Shown here one piece after another: positions 1 through 7,169 of a DNA stretch of 15,026 bases (the stretch's first letter is position 1; every line of letters begins with the position of its first letter). The notes under the pieces were generated by a model that saw only the letters and a program-made list of their open reading frames with translations, ran no database searches and was not told where the DNA came from. The position numbers and the translations under genes were made by a program. Source of the stretch: Christensenellaceae bacterium (lineage in GTDB: Bacteria > Bacillota > Clostridia > Christensenellales > SZUA-584); contig JAAXZP010000242.1 in the NCBI GenBank assembly GCA_012719815.1, positions 1-15,026 on the forward strand, read 5' to 3'.

Positions 1-25
1 ATATGGTCCGCCTTGACAACCTCAT
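1..25 (-). CDS. possible start of a leftward gene, cut by the window edge
   Basis: A minus-strand ATG at 23-25 is preceded by a purine-rich ribosome site (GGGGGAG, about 10 bases upstream). Eight codons are visible, reading M-R-L-S-R-R-T-I, too few to identify a product. The solute-binding protein gene ends upstream at 202 and is followed by a terminator at 151-184, so this would be a separately transcribed gene. A permease of the same ABC system is a natural guess, but nothing in the eight codons shows it. No convincing promoter was found between 26 and 150. Confidence 0.3.
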
Positions 26-150
26 TCAAATATTTCTCCCCCTTTGGCGCCCTTTTCGGGTCTTTTGTTTCACCAGATGTCTTTACTATATCCAGTATAC
101 TCACAGCGCCCGGAACGGTTCGGCACAGTTGCAAGCGTATCGCAGCAGCA

Positions 151-184
151 TAAAAAACAGAGCCTCAGGACTTAATCCCGAGGC
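151..184 (-). terminator. intrinsic terminator after the solute-binding protein gene
   Basis: On the minus strand a 9-bp stem (GCCTCGGGA / TCCTGAGGC, one G-T pair, loop TTAAG) is followed by TCTGTTTTTT. It starts 17 bases after the TGA stop at 202-204 and ends that transcript. Confidence 0.8.
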
Positions 185-201
185 GCAAAGGCCGGTCCGC
201 G

Positions 202-1209
202 TCACCCAACCATTTTGACGACTTCCTCGGCGAACGAGTTGTCGACCACGTTCTCGAAGTCCACTTTTTCGGTCAGCACGCCCGCCTGTATGATGATCTC
301 CTGCAGGCGGTCAAACGCTTCCTTCTTCATGATGGGCGTATCCATCCACGCGTCGATCTCCCTGTACGACTTGGCGACCATCATCAGGGCCTCAATCGAG
401 GTGTCCGGGAAGAAATCCACAATGGCCTCCGCCAGTTCCTTGTCCGAGGCTTTCTGAACCCACTGCTGTCCGCGGTATATAGCCTTGAGGAAGCGTCTGA
501 TGATATCCGGGTTCTCTTTGATGTAGCTCTTGGTGGTCTGGAATGCCGTGTAGGGCACTTCGCCGCTCTCCTGGCCCACAGCTGCCAGTATGTATCCTTT
601 GCCTTCCTTTTCAAACATCGAAGCCGCGGGTTCAAACAGCGTCACGTAATCCCCGACGCCGCCTTCAAACGCGCCGCCCATCAGGTCGAACTGGATGCTG
701 GTGTCAACGAAGACATCCACACCCGGCTCCAGGCCGTTTTTGCGCAGCACGTATTCCAGCGTCATCTCCGGCACGCCGCCCTTGCGGCCGCCAATGATCG
801 TTTTTCCGGCCACGTCGGTCCATTTGAAATCCTCATCCGGTTCGCGGCCCACCAGGAACGAGCCGTCCCGCTTGGTCAGCTGGCCGATCACCATGGCGCT
901 GTTCTCACGGCCCTCATTGAACACGTAGATAGCCGCCTCCGGCCCCATCAGCCCGACATCCGCCTGGCCGCTCAGCAGCGCCGTCATCGATTTGTCAGCG
1001 CCGCCGCCGTTGACCAGCTCGATCTCGAGCCCTTCTTCCTCAAAGTATCCCAGCGAAATCGCAGCGTACATCGGCGCGTAGAAAACGGAATGGGTAACCT
1101 CATTCAATATGATTTTCTCCACGTTTTTCTCCGGCGCCTTCTCCTGACAGCCTATGATCATAAAGGCCATCACAACACACAGCACAAATACCACGAGCCT
1201 TCTTATCAT
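202..1209 (-). CDS. ABC transporter substrate-binding lipoprotein (NMT1/THI5-like, NitT/TauT type)
   Basis: This is a 335-residue membrane-anchored solute-binding protein that should deliver a small organic ligand to an ABC importer. The N-terminus has Arg3-Arg4, a hydrophobic signal segment (about 5-19) and a lipobox ending I-I-G-C, with Cys21 the predicted lipidated residue. The mature part follows the NMT1/THI5 pattern: an early segment with HSVFYAPMYAA and LGYFEEEGL, then ALLSGQADVGLMGPE, then the later lobe. The start was set at the ATG at 1207-1209, because AAAGGGG (1218-1224) lies 8 bases upstream of it and only 2 bases from the ATG at 1213-1215, which would add Met-Cys. The family carries thiamine precursors, sulfonates, nitrate or riboflavin; the ligand cannot be told here. 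No TPP or FMN riboswitch was recognised upstream. No permease or ATPase partner is inside the window; one may begin at position 25. Confidence 0.9.
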   Translation of the reverse strand: MIRRLVVFVLCVVMAFMIIGCQEKAPEKNVEKIILNEVTHSVFYAPMYAAISLGYFEEEGLEIELVNGGGADKSMTALLSGQADVGLMGPEAAIYVFNEGRENSAMVIGQLTKRDGSFLVGREPDEDFKWTDVAGKTIIGGRKGGVPEMTLEYVLRKNGLEPGVDVFVDTSIQFDLMGGAFEGGVGDYVTLFEPAASMFEKEGKGYILAAVGQESGEVPYTAFQTTKSYIKENPDIIRRFLKAIYRGQQWVQKASDKELAEAIVDFFPDTSIEALMMVAKSYREIDAWMDTPIMKKEAFDRLQEIIIQAGVLTEKVDFENVVDNSFAEEVVKMVG

Positions 1210-1313
1210 GCACATATCCCCTTTCTGGCTTGCTTGCTCTTTTTATCTTATTCAATTGCCGCGGCGGGGTGCATGAAGGCGTTATGGTACAGAGGCTGCC
1301 GCGCTCCGCAAGC

Positions 1314-1338
1314 CGGCCGTTTAAGGCTCAGACGGCCG
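1314..1338. repeat. short inverted repeat upstream of the solute-binding protein gene
   Basis: CGGCCGT and ACGGCCG form a 7-bp palindrome around an 11-base centre. It lies between the U32 terminator and the solute-binding protein gene, about 105 bases before that gene's start. It could be an operator or a secondary hairpin of the terminator region. No clear -35/-10 pair was found in 1216-1340. Confidence 0.35.
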
Positions 1339-1340
1339 AT

Positions 1341-1388
1341 AAAAACAAAAAGTCTGCCGCGGAAATCTCCGCGAACAGGCCTTTTTTT
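1341..1388 (-). terminator. intrinsic terminator closing the rnj-ylbF-mltG-U32 operon
   Basis: The core hairpin is CGCGGA / TCCGCG with loop GATT as read on the minus strand, extended by CTGT / GCAG with one bulged base, followed by ACTTTTTGTTTTT. The U32 stop codon is about 35 bases upstream. On the plus strand the hairpin is followed by GGCC and seven T, so it may also stop transcription coming from the left. Confidence 0.75.
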
Positions 1389-1422
1389 CTCGTCAGTATT
1401 TGCAGCGCTTAACACACGGTTT

Positions 1423-2652
1423 TTATGCGTCCTGCCGCCGAATGCGCAGCATGTTGCCCGGCACCAGCCCCTGCGGCGCGCCGGAGATGACCAGCATCTC
1501 CTTGGGATGCGGCGCGCTCTCGCGCTGCTCTCCCTCCGGAGTGCGGATACCCGTGACGGTGAACTCCACGCTGCCGCCCGGCGTCAGCGCTTCCAATGTG
1601 TCGCCCACGCAGAACTTGCCGCGCTGCTGGATCAGCACGCAGCCGTCCGCATCCGTTTCCCCGTGCACCACGCCCACAAAATCGTATGTGCGCACCGCGC
1701 TGCTGCGCGCCAAATCCTGCCCGGATTCGCGCGGGTTGCCGAAATAGAACCCTGTGGTGAACGGGCGGCTGCCCGCCTTCACGACTTCGTCCAGCAGCGC
1801 CGGGTTAAACGGCCGCCCGGCCAGCAAATCGTCCACCGCGCGGCGGTAGGCTCCAGTCACGCACGCCACGTAATAGGCGGACTTCATGCGCCCTTCTATT
1901 TTAAAGGATACAACGCCCGCGTCCCGCAGCTTATCCAGATGCTCGATCATGCACAGGTCTTTGGAGTTGAGCACATAGGTGCCGCGGTCGTCGGAAAATA
2001 TCGGGAAGTATTCGCCCTCGTAGCCGCGCTCGTAGATATGGTATTCCCACCGGCAGGGCTGCGCGCACGCGCCGCTGTTGCCGCTGCGGCCCGTGAAAAA
2101 GCTGGACAGCAGGCACCGTCCGGAATACGCGATGCACATCGCGCCGTGCACAAACGCCTCAAGCTCCAGCGTTTTGGGTGTGTTCGCGCGTATCTCCGCG
2201 ATCTCCTCCAGCGAAAGCTCGCGCGAGAGTATCACGCGGCTGATGCCCTGCTCGTGCCAGAAGCGGGCGGAAGCGGCGTTGGTGGTGTTGGCCTGGGTGG
2301 AAAGATGCAGCGGCACGTCCGGCGCAATGCGGCGGCATGCCGCCATCACGCCGGGGTCGGTGACGATAAAGGCGTCAACAGCCGCATCCCGCAGCGCCGC
2401 GATATAATCGTCCAGCCCTGCGAAATCCTGCGCGTGGAACACCGCGTTCATTGCGATATAGAGTTTCTTGCCCCTTTTGTGCAGGTAATCCGCCGCCCGG
2501 ACGATCTCTTCCGGTGTGAAGTTGTCCGCAAACGCCCGCATGCCGTACGACTTGCCGGCGGCATACACCGCGTCCGCGCCGAAATCGGCGGCGGCCATGA
2601 GGCTCTCCCATCCCCCGGCGGGAGCCAGCAGTTCCAGAGTTACCATCGGCAT
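1423..2652 (-). CDS. U32-family protein (TrhP/YrrO- or RlhA-like RNA hydroxylation, formerly 'collagenase-like protease')
   Basis: This 409-residue protein carries the U32 signature EAFVHGAMCIAYSGRCLLS (residues 165-183). Cys173, Cys180, Cys196 and Cys200 match the clustered cysteines that bind a 4Fe-4S cluster in studied U32 proteins such as UbiU/UbiV. The N-terminal LELLAPAGG and the AMNAVFHAQD stretch are also typical, and the C-terminal part (about 330-409) looks like the small beta-barrel domain of longer members. Old annotations say peptidase, but characterised relatives are prephenate-dependent tRNA 5-hydroxyuridine (TrhP) or 23S rRNA hydroxycytidine (RlhA) factors; TrhP-like is my inference. 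The start is the ATG at 2650-2652, which shares one base with the MltG stop (TAATG), a coupling arrangement. An upstream in-frame GTG at 2656-2658 and a downstream ATG at 2644-2646 are alternatives. It is the last gene of its operon. Confidence 0.88.
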   Translation of the reverse strand: MPMVTLELLAPAGGWESLMAAADFGADAVYAAGKSYGMRAFADNFTPEEIVRAADYLHKRGKKLYIAMNAVFHAQDFAGLDDYIAALRDAAVDAFIVTDPGVMAACRRIAPDVPLHLSTQANTTNAASARFWHEQGISRVILSRELSLEEIAEIRANTPKTLELEAFVHGAMCIAYSGRCLLSSFFTGRSGNSGACAQPCRWEYHIYERGYEGEYFPIFSDDRGTYVLNSKDLCMIEHLDKLRDAGVVSFKIEGRMKSAYYVACVTGAYRRAVDDLLAGRPFNPALLDEVVKAGSRPFTTGFYFGNPRESGQDLARSSAVRTYDFVGVVHGETDADGCVLIQQRGKFCVGDTLEALTPGGSVEFTVTGIRTPEGEQRESAPHPKEMLVISGAPQGLVPGNMLRIRRQDA

Positions 2653-3920
2653 TACCACAGCGGCGAGTACATGGCGACGTTGGCCTCGTGCTCTTTGAGG
2701 GCCTTGGCAAACGCCAGGTCGCCCGTTTCGGGGTCTTTGTTGCAGAAATACAGGTACCCCTCGTTCATGAACTCTTCATCGGGGTACAGGGCCGCCTCAA
2801 TCGCCTTCTGGCCGGGGGTCGCGATGGGGCCGATGGGCAGTCCCGTCACCTTATACGTATTGTACGGCGAATCGATCGCCTGCTCTTCCGCGGTATAGAC
2901 GAACTTCTTAAGCCCCGTCACATACCGCAGCGTGGCGCAGGAATCCAGCCGCATGTCGGCATCCAGCCGGTTGTGGAACACTGCGGACACCTTTTTGTAA
3001 TCCTTGGGCAGCGCTTCCCACTCGATGATGGACGCCAGCGTTATCACCTGGTCCACTGTCAGGCCCAGTTCCTCCGCTCGGGCTTCGTACTGCATGGTGA
3101 ACACGGCGTCAAACCGTCTCAAAAGCTTGGTGACCACATCCTTGGGCAAAGCGTCCGCATAAAACTCATAGGTGTCCGGGAACAGATAGCCTTCCAGCAG
3201 ATACTTGCGCCCGTCGAGCTGCGCCGTTTCCAGCAAGCTCTTAATATACTTGTTGTCCGCAAACGCATTCCTGTCGTTGCACAGCTTCAGAAATTCGTCG
3301 CGTTTGGCGTCGTCAAAGCAGCCTGCGGAAACCAGCTTTGCTGCAATATCCTCCACCGTCATGCCCTCGGTGAAAGTGACCTTGATAACTTTGCGGCCGC
3401 CGTCTCCTTCGGACAGTATGTTCATGATCTGTTCCATCGTCATGCCGGGCGATAGCTTGTATTTCCCCGCCTGAAGGCTGGAAGCCTTGTCGTTGAAATC
3501 CACGTACATCTGGAACACGAATTTATTGCGGATAATGCCCTGCTCATAGAGCAGGCTCGCGATGGCGGACAGCGACGAGCCGTTTTTTATCTCTATCTCT
3601 TTGACCTCTGTGGAATCCGCGGAAACGGGCGCGAAATAGTTCTCCTCGATATAACGGAAAAACGCGCTGCCCAAAAGGAAAACAAGCCCCAGGCTGATGG
3701 CGAGCACCAGCACCGGCCGCAGCACGCGCCACACCATGTACCCCGTCGAGTATTCCCTGAGCGCCCCGCGCTCCTCGCATTTCTCCAACGGCTCTTTGGG
3801 ACCTCCGTTAATGAGGAAAGCCCTCGTTTCCCCGTCCGCATTGGAAATGCCCGAAACGGGCGCGAAGGTGCGCGTTTCGTCGTTATCGCTCAAAAAATCG
3901 TTCCGTTTCCTGTTCGCCAT
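2652..3920 (-). CDS. mltG: endolytic peptidoglycan transglycosylase MltG (YceG family)
   Basis: MltG is a membrane-anchored lytic transglycosylase that cuts nascent glycan strands and so limits their length. The 422-residue product has a charged cytoplasmic N-terminus of about 65 residues, one membrane segment (about 68-88), a LysM-like region (about 105-170) and a YceG catalytic domain. Seen motifs are EGYLFPDTY (243-251) and SIIEWEA (297-303), in which Glu300 aligns with the catalytic Glu of E. coli MltG, followed by VFHNRL and MRLDSCATLRY. The C-terminal LYFCNKDPETGDLAFAKALKEHEANVAMY region is also family-like. Length is normal for a Gram-positive member with an extended cytoplasmic tail. 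The start ATG (3918-3920) has AGGAA upstream that overlaps the stop codon of the YlbF gene, 9 bases away. Confidence 0.95.
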   Translation of the reverse strand: MANRKRNDFLSDNDETRTFAPVSGISNADGETRAFLINGGPKEPLEKCEERGALREYSTGYMVWRVLRPVLVLAISLGLVFLLGSAFFRYIEENYFAPVSADSTEVKEIEIKNGSSLSAIASLLYEQGIIRNKFVFQMYVDFNDKASSLQAGKYKLSPGMTMEQIMNILSEGDGGRKVIKVTFTEGMTVEDIAAKLVSAGCFDDAKRDEFLKLCNDRNAFADNKYIKSLLETAQLDGRKYLLEGYLFPDTYEFYADALPKDVVTKLLRRFDAVFTMQYEARAEELGLTVDQVITLASIIEWEALPKDYKKVSAVFHNRLDADMRLDSCATLRYVTGLKKFVYTAEEQAIDSPYNTYKVTGLPIGPIATPGQKAIEAALYPDEEFMNEGYLYFCNKDPETGDLAFAKALKEHEANVAMYSPLW

Positions 3921-3929
3921 CTTAAGTTC

Positions 3930-4277
3930 CTATTCCGAAAGGAAATCCAGCCCCAGGCCGCAGGCGTCGCCGATGATTTTGTATACGTCGCCCACTATCG
4001 TCTGCAGCCTGTATTCCGCGGCCAGATACTCCGCCACATCCTTATTGAAAGCCAAAAGGCCGCCCAGCTGTTTTATTTTTTCCATCGTCTCCTCAGAAGG
4101 CGTCGAACCCGAAAGATACGCGGCCTGCGCCTCCAGCTGCAGCTTTTTGTAGTCGCCGATGAGCATCCTGGTTTTCTCGTCGGCCATCACCTGTTCCCTA
4201 AGGCGCGAGTAGGTCATAAATTCCTCGCTCTTCCTGATCTCATCCGCCAGTTCGTGCGCCTTGTCGTATATCAGCAT
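3930..4277 (-). CDS. ylbF: YlbF/YmcA family protein (Com_YlbF, DUF964)
   Basis: A 115-residue, almost wholly helical protein of the Com_YlbF family (PF06133). It has the family's opening amphipathic helix (ELADEIRKSEEF), the central DEKTRMLIGDYKKLQLEAQ helix and a closing helix rich in small and hydrophobic residues. In Bacillus subtilis, YlbF, YmcA and YaaT form the Y-complex that steers RNase Y in mRNA processing; no enzyme activity is known for the family. Its place directly behind RNase J (13-base gap) supports a role in RNA turnover, which is inference. A strong ribosome site, GGGAGGGG, precedes the ATG at 4275-4277. It could equally be a YmcA-type paralogue; family assignment is firmer than the orthologue name. 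Confidence 0.85.
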   Translation of the reverse strand: MLIYDKAHELADEIRKSEEFMTYSRLREQVMADEKTRMLIGDYKKLQLEAQAAYLSGSTPSEETMEKIKQLGGLLAFNKDVAEYLAAEYRLQTIVGDVYKIIGDACGLGLDFLSE

Positions 4278-4290
4278 ACCGCCCCTCCCG

Positions 4291-5961
4291 TTAAATATCG
4301 ATGATGATGGGCAGTATCATCGGGCTGCGTTTGGTGAGGTCATACAGATATGCGCGCAGCGCCTTTTTGATGCGCCCTTTCAGCGTGGTCCAGTCGGTCA
4401 TCTGCTTTTGCACGCAGTCGTCGATCTCGTCGACGATGATCTTGCGCGCCCGCTCCAGAAGATCGGTGGATTCGCGCATGTACACGAAACCGCGCGAGAT
4501 GATCTCCGGTCCGGAAATCAGCTCGCCCGTCTCGGAAGACATCGTCACCACCACGATAAACAGGCCGTCCTGCGAGAGCAGCCGCCTGTCACGCAGCACC
4601 ACGTTGCCCACGTCGCCCACACCGAGGCCGTCGATAATCACGCTGCCCGAAGGCACCGTCTCCGTCTCGCGGGCAAACTTCTGCCCCAGCTCGATCACCT
4701 TGCCGATCTCGGGGATGAATATGCGGCTGCGCGGTATGCCGAGCTCCTCGGCCAGCGCCGCGTGCCGGTAGAGGTGGCGGTATTCGCCGTGCACCGGTAT
4801 GAAAAACCTCGGCTTGGTGAGCGTGATCATCATCTTGAGCTCTTCCTCGCACGCGTGGCCGGATACGTGCACGTCCGCCACGCTTTCGTTGATGACGCTC
4901 GCGCCGCGGCGGTACAGCATGTTAATGACGTCGGAGACGTATTTCTCGTTGCCGGGGATGGGCGTGGACGATATGATCACGAGATCGCCGGGGATCATGC
5001 TGAGCTTCTTGTGCTCGCCCGCGGCCATGCGCACCAGGCCGGACATCGTCTCGCCCTGGCTGCCCGTCGTTAAAATCACCACTTTATTTTTCTTGAGCTT
5101 TTCCACTTCCTCCGGCTCAATCAGCAGGTCTTCGTCCAGGTCCAGATAGCCCAGTTCCTTGGCGATCTTGGCGATTTTCAGCATGCTGCGGCCCGTCAGG
5201 CACACCTTGCGGCCGTAGCGTTTGGACGCGCTGATCACCTGCTGCAGGCGGTGGATGTTGGAGGCGAATGTGGCAACGATGATGCGGCCGGTAGCATTCT
5301 TGAAATAGTTCTCGAACATGTCGCCCACTTTGCTCTCCGACATGGTATAGCCGGGGTTTTCCGCGTTGGTGCTGTCGGACAGCAGCGCCAGAACGCCCTG
5401 TTCCCCCAGTTGCGCGAACTTGGCGATATCGATCACCCGGCCGTCCACCGGCGTATAGTCCACCTTAAAATCGCCCGTGTGCACGATGGTGCCTGCTGGC
5501 GTGTGTATCGCAAAGCCCAGCGACGCATCGATGCTGTGCGTCACGCGAATAGCTTCAATTTTGAACACGCCCACCGTAATGGTATCGCCCGCCTTGATGA
5601 CGTTCAGATCCACGCCTTCGCACTTGTGCTCCGCCAGCTTGGTCTCGATGAGCGCCAGGGTCAGGTCGGTACCGTACACCGGCGCGCCTATCTCGGGCAA
5701 AAGGTACGGCGTCGCGCCGATATGGTCTTCATGCCCGTGCGTGATGAGCACGGCCTTGATTTTCTCCTTGTTCTTGGTGAGATAGGTGATATCGGGAATC
5801 ACGTAATCGACGCCCAGCATGTCCTCCCGCGGGAAACACAGCCCGCAGTCGATCACGATCATCTCAGAACCGTATTCGATAACGGTCATGTTCTTGCCGA
5901 TTTCGCCCACCCCGCCGAGCGGCGTAATCCTTATGTTATGCTTTTGTTGCTTTTTCGACAA
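4291..5961 (-). CDS. rnj: ribonuclease J
   Basis: RNase J is a cytoplasmic zinc metallo-beta-lactamase/beta-CASP nuclease with 5'-to-3' exonuclease and endonuclease activity in mRNA decay and rRNA maturation. The 556-residue length matches B. subtilis RNase J1/J2. Motifs seen: LGGVGEIGKN (15-24), motif II HGHEDH (75-80; His75, His77, Asp79, His80 metal ligands), HTGDFK, SDSTNAENPG, and a C-terminal part ending M-I-L-P-I-I-I-D-I. J1 and J2 cannot be told apart by eye. The start is an unusual TTG (5959-5961): the next in-frame Met is residue 25, inside the conserved N-terminal strand, and AGAGGA lies about 10 bases upstream. It is the first gene of the operon, behind the promoter at about 6050, with a leader of about 80 bases. 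Confidence 0.96.
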   Translation of the reverse strand: MSKKQQKHNIRITPLGGVGEIGKNMTVIEYGSEMIVIDCGLCFPREDMLGVDYVIPDITYLTKNKEKIKAVLITHGHEDHIGATPYLLPEIGAPVYGTDLTLALIETKLAEHKCEGVDLNVIKAGDTITVGVFKIEAIRVTHSIDASLGFAIHTPAGTIVHTGDFKVDYTPVDGRVIDIAKFAQLGEQGVLALLSDSTNAENPGYTMSESKVGDMFENYFKNATGRIIVATFASNIHRLQQVISASKRYGRKVCLTGRSMLKIAKIAKELGYLDLDEDLLIEPEEVEKLKKNKVVILTTGSQGETMSGLVRMAAGEHKKLSMIPGDLVIISSTPIPGNEKYVSDVINMLYRRGASVINESVADVHVSGHACEEELKMMITLTKPRFFIPVHGEYRHLYRHAALAEELGIPRSRIFIPEIGKVIELGQKFARETETVPSGSVIIDGLGVGDVGNVVLRDRRLLSQDGLFIVVVTMSSETGELISGPEIISRGFVYMRESTDLLERARKIIVDEIDDCVQKQMTDWTTLKGRIKKALRAYLYDLTKRSPMILPIIIDI

Positions 5962-6047
5962 ATCGGTTTGTTCCTCTCTTTCGTTGCCTGCTTATTCTTA
6001 TCCAATATTATCATTCCAAATGGACCGCTCAGCAAAAGCGATAATTG

Positions 6048-6056
6048 ATTATACCA
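6048..6056 (-). promoter_or_regulatory. extended -10 promoter of the RNase J operon
   Basis: On the minus strand TGGTATAAT is a perfect extended -10 element (TGnTATAAT). The -35 region, 17 bases upstream, reads TTTATG and matches the consensus poorly, as is usual for extended -10 promoters. Transcription should start near 6041, about 80 bases before the TTG start codon. Confidence 0.65.
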
Positions 6057-6569
6057 TAACCCGCGCCCTGCATAAACGTGCCGTGTCCAAACATATCGTA
6101 TATTTTTGGCGCGCTTTTGTCAAAGCGAATGTATCAGCCTGCGCCCGCCGGCCGCCAACGCTGTGTCAACGCAGGCTGCCTGGCGCAGCAGTCTGCCGCA
6201 GGCACAGCGTCAGGCAGGATATTATAATTCCGGTCCGCGCCAATAAAGCATTAGCATATCCACCCCAGGGAACAAGGCGTTCCGATATTATTATCCATCC
6301 GGATATAAAGGGCAATGCGGGTATGGCTCGCAAGGCCGTTTTGCGCACGCTCTGCGGCATATCCCCCGCCTCATATGCATACGATGATATGGGCAAGGCT
6401 ATAAACCACCTGCCGGAAAAGGCGCACACAAGCTTGCCGTGCGAACGGCTTTTCAGCAAAACTGCCAAATCCCATTTATGTCCGCCGCTTCGGAGCCGCA
6501 CCGACAAGCCATTTCGGTGGCGGGAAACCGGGCGGCCATTTTTTGGCTTGCAGTATATGGGGATCATGG
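6057..6569. other. about 510 bases without a convincing gene
   Basis: Open frames exist here on both strands, but their residue composition does not look like a protein, no frame starts with a good ribosome site, and no family motif was seen. The stretch is lower in GC and rich in short palindromes. The inverted repeats found are listed separately. It may be decayed sequence together with the adjoining pseudogene. Confidence 0.5.
6158..6210. repeat. 8-bp inverted repeat enclosing a structured 37-base core
   Basis: ACGCTGTG (6158-6165) and CACAGCGT (6203-6210) are perfectly complementary. The core contains a further CTGC / GCAG stem and repeated GCAGG words, so the segment could fold as a branched hairpin. 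No T-run follows on either strand, so it is not a standard terminator. Confidence 0.45.
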
Positions 6570-6861
6570 CTATTGACCTTCCCGCGACGCCTTGTAGGAA
6601 ATCAGCGAGCCCACTGACGAGATAAAATTGCCGAGATTCCACCTGATCGGTCGTGAGTCCTTCTGTCATGAGTTAAGTCAGCAGCGCGGCAAGTACGACG
6701 CCGACCCGCGAAGGCAAAACCTCCAGCCACTGCCGCGGCGCGAAAGTGCTGTTTAATTTATCGATGTCCTCCTGCGTGACATCGCATGAGGCGAGCACAT
6801 CCGCATCGCTCTGATCTGTGCTTTTATCCGCACTTTTGCCGGAATTATTTTCGCCCGTCAG
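6570..6861 (-). pseudogene. decayed small helical protein gene (in-frame stop plus frameshift)
   Basis: One coherent protein of about 97 residues can be rebuilt across two lesions. The first part, with APRQWLEVLPSRVGVVLAALLT, ends at TAA (6673-6675). The same frame goes on as LMTEGLTTDQV. A one-base shift at about 6639 then gives NLGNFISSVGSLISYKAS and stops at 6570-6572. Together they read as a polar N-terminus and amphipathic or hydrophobic helices. I do not recognise the family. A ribosome-site-like GGAGAAAGGAA (6863-6873) stands just before a CTG (6859-6861) that may be a lost start codon; an upstream ATG at 6898-6900 is in frame. The longer open frame starting at 6978 cannot be right, as its start lies inside the terminator at 6957-6993. 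Sequence errors could mimic both lesions. Confidence 0.5.
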
Positions 6862-6956
6862 ATTCCTTTCTCCGTTTTGAAGCAGGCGGCGTATCACCAT
6901 CGCCCCATTCCTATCATATTCCTGCCGCATATTCGTGTGTCCGGGCACATTTGTCG

Positions 6957-6993
6957 TAAAAAAACGCCGGATGGGCATACAAGCCCATCCAGC
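6957..6993 (-). terminator. strong leftward intrinsic terminator
   Basis: On the minus strand an 11-bp stem (GCTGGATGGGC / GCCCATCCGGC, one wobble pair, 6-base loop) is followed by GTTTTTTT. It ends leftward transcripts, most simply that of the two membrane protein genes, but only after a trailer of about 175 bases beyond the stop at 7170. Confidence 0.85.
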
Positions 6994-7169
6994 TTCCTAT
7001 ACACCTGGACAAAAGTGCATCACCCTCATATCCAGGCGCTGCGTGTGGTTTTCAAGTCGGTGCCAATACAACACTTCCTGATCACCACCTTGCCATTATT
7101 GTGCCCCGCGCAACGCGTTTTATACGGATCTGAGTGATACTTTTCTTGACCGTATTTTTAAATTTTTAA
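6994..7169 (-). other. 176-base noncoding trailer with inverted repeats ahead of the terminator
   Basis: Between the membrane protein stop and the terminator there is no believable gene. The minus strand contains CCTGGA / TCCAGG with a spacer of about 20 bases, and ATACGG / CCGTAT with a spacer of 22 bases, and then runs into the terminator hairpin. It may be a long 3' untranslated region or a small RNA with its own promoter. No strong promoter was found, and the sequence does not look like 6S RNA, tmRNA or RNase P RNA. Confidence 0.35.

Noticed and set aside
3..218. A 71-codon plus-strand frame at the left edge
   Set aside because: It crosses the terminator hairpin at 151-184, lacks a ribosome site and shows no motif.
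1090..2898. A 602-codon open frame on the plus strand
   Set aside because: It lies opposite the U32 and lipoprotein genes, is rich in His, Arg and Ala as expected of an antisense shadow in GC-rich DNA, and has no family motif.
6166..6669. A 167-codon minus-strand frame
   Set aside because: Only its first dozen residues look coherent, and they continue the neighbouring decayed gene; the rest has no protein-like pattern and follows a frameshift.
6673..6978. A 101-codon frame taken from its first ATG at 6978
   Set aside because: That start lies within the terminator hairpin at 6957-6993, so translation from there is unlikely; the better start region is 6859-6900 and the gene is broken.
6957..7169. 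6S RNA, tmRNA or RNase P RNA
   Set aside because: The two ends do not pair into one long rod, and no tRNA-like end or known conserved core was seen.
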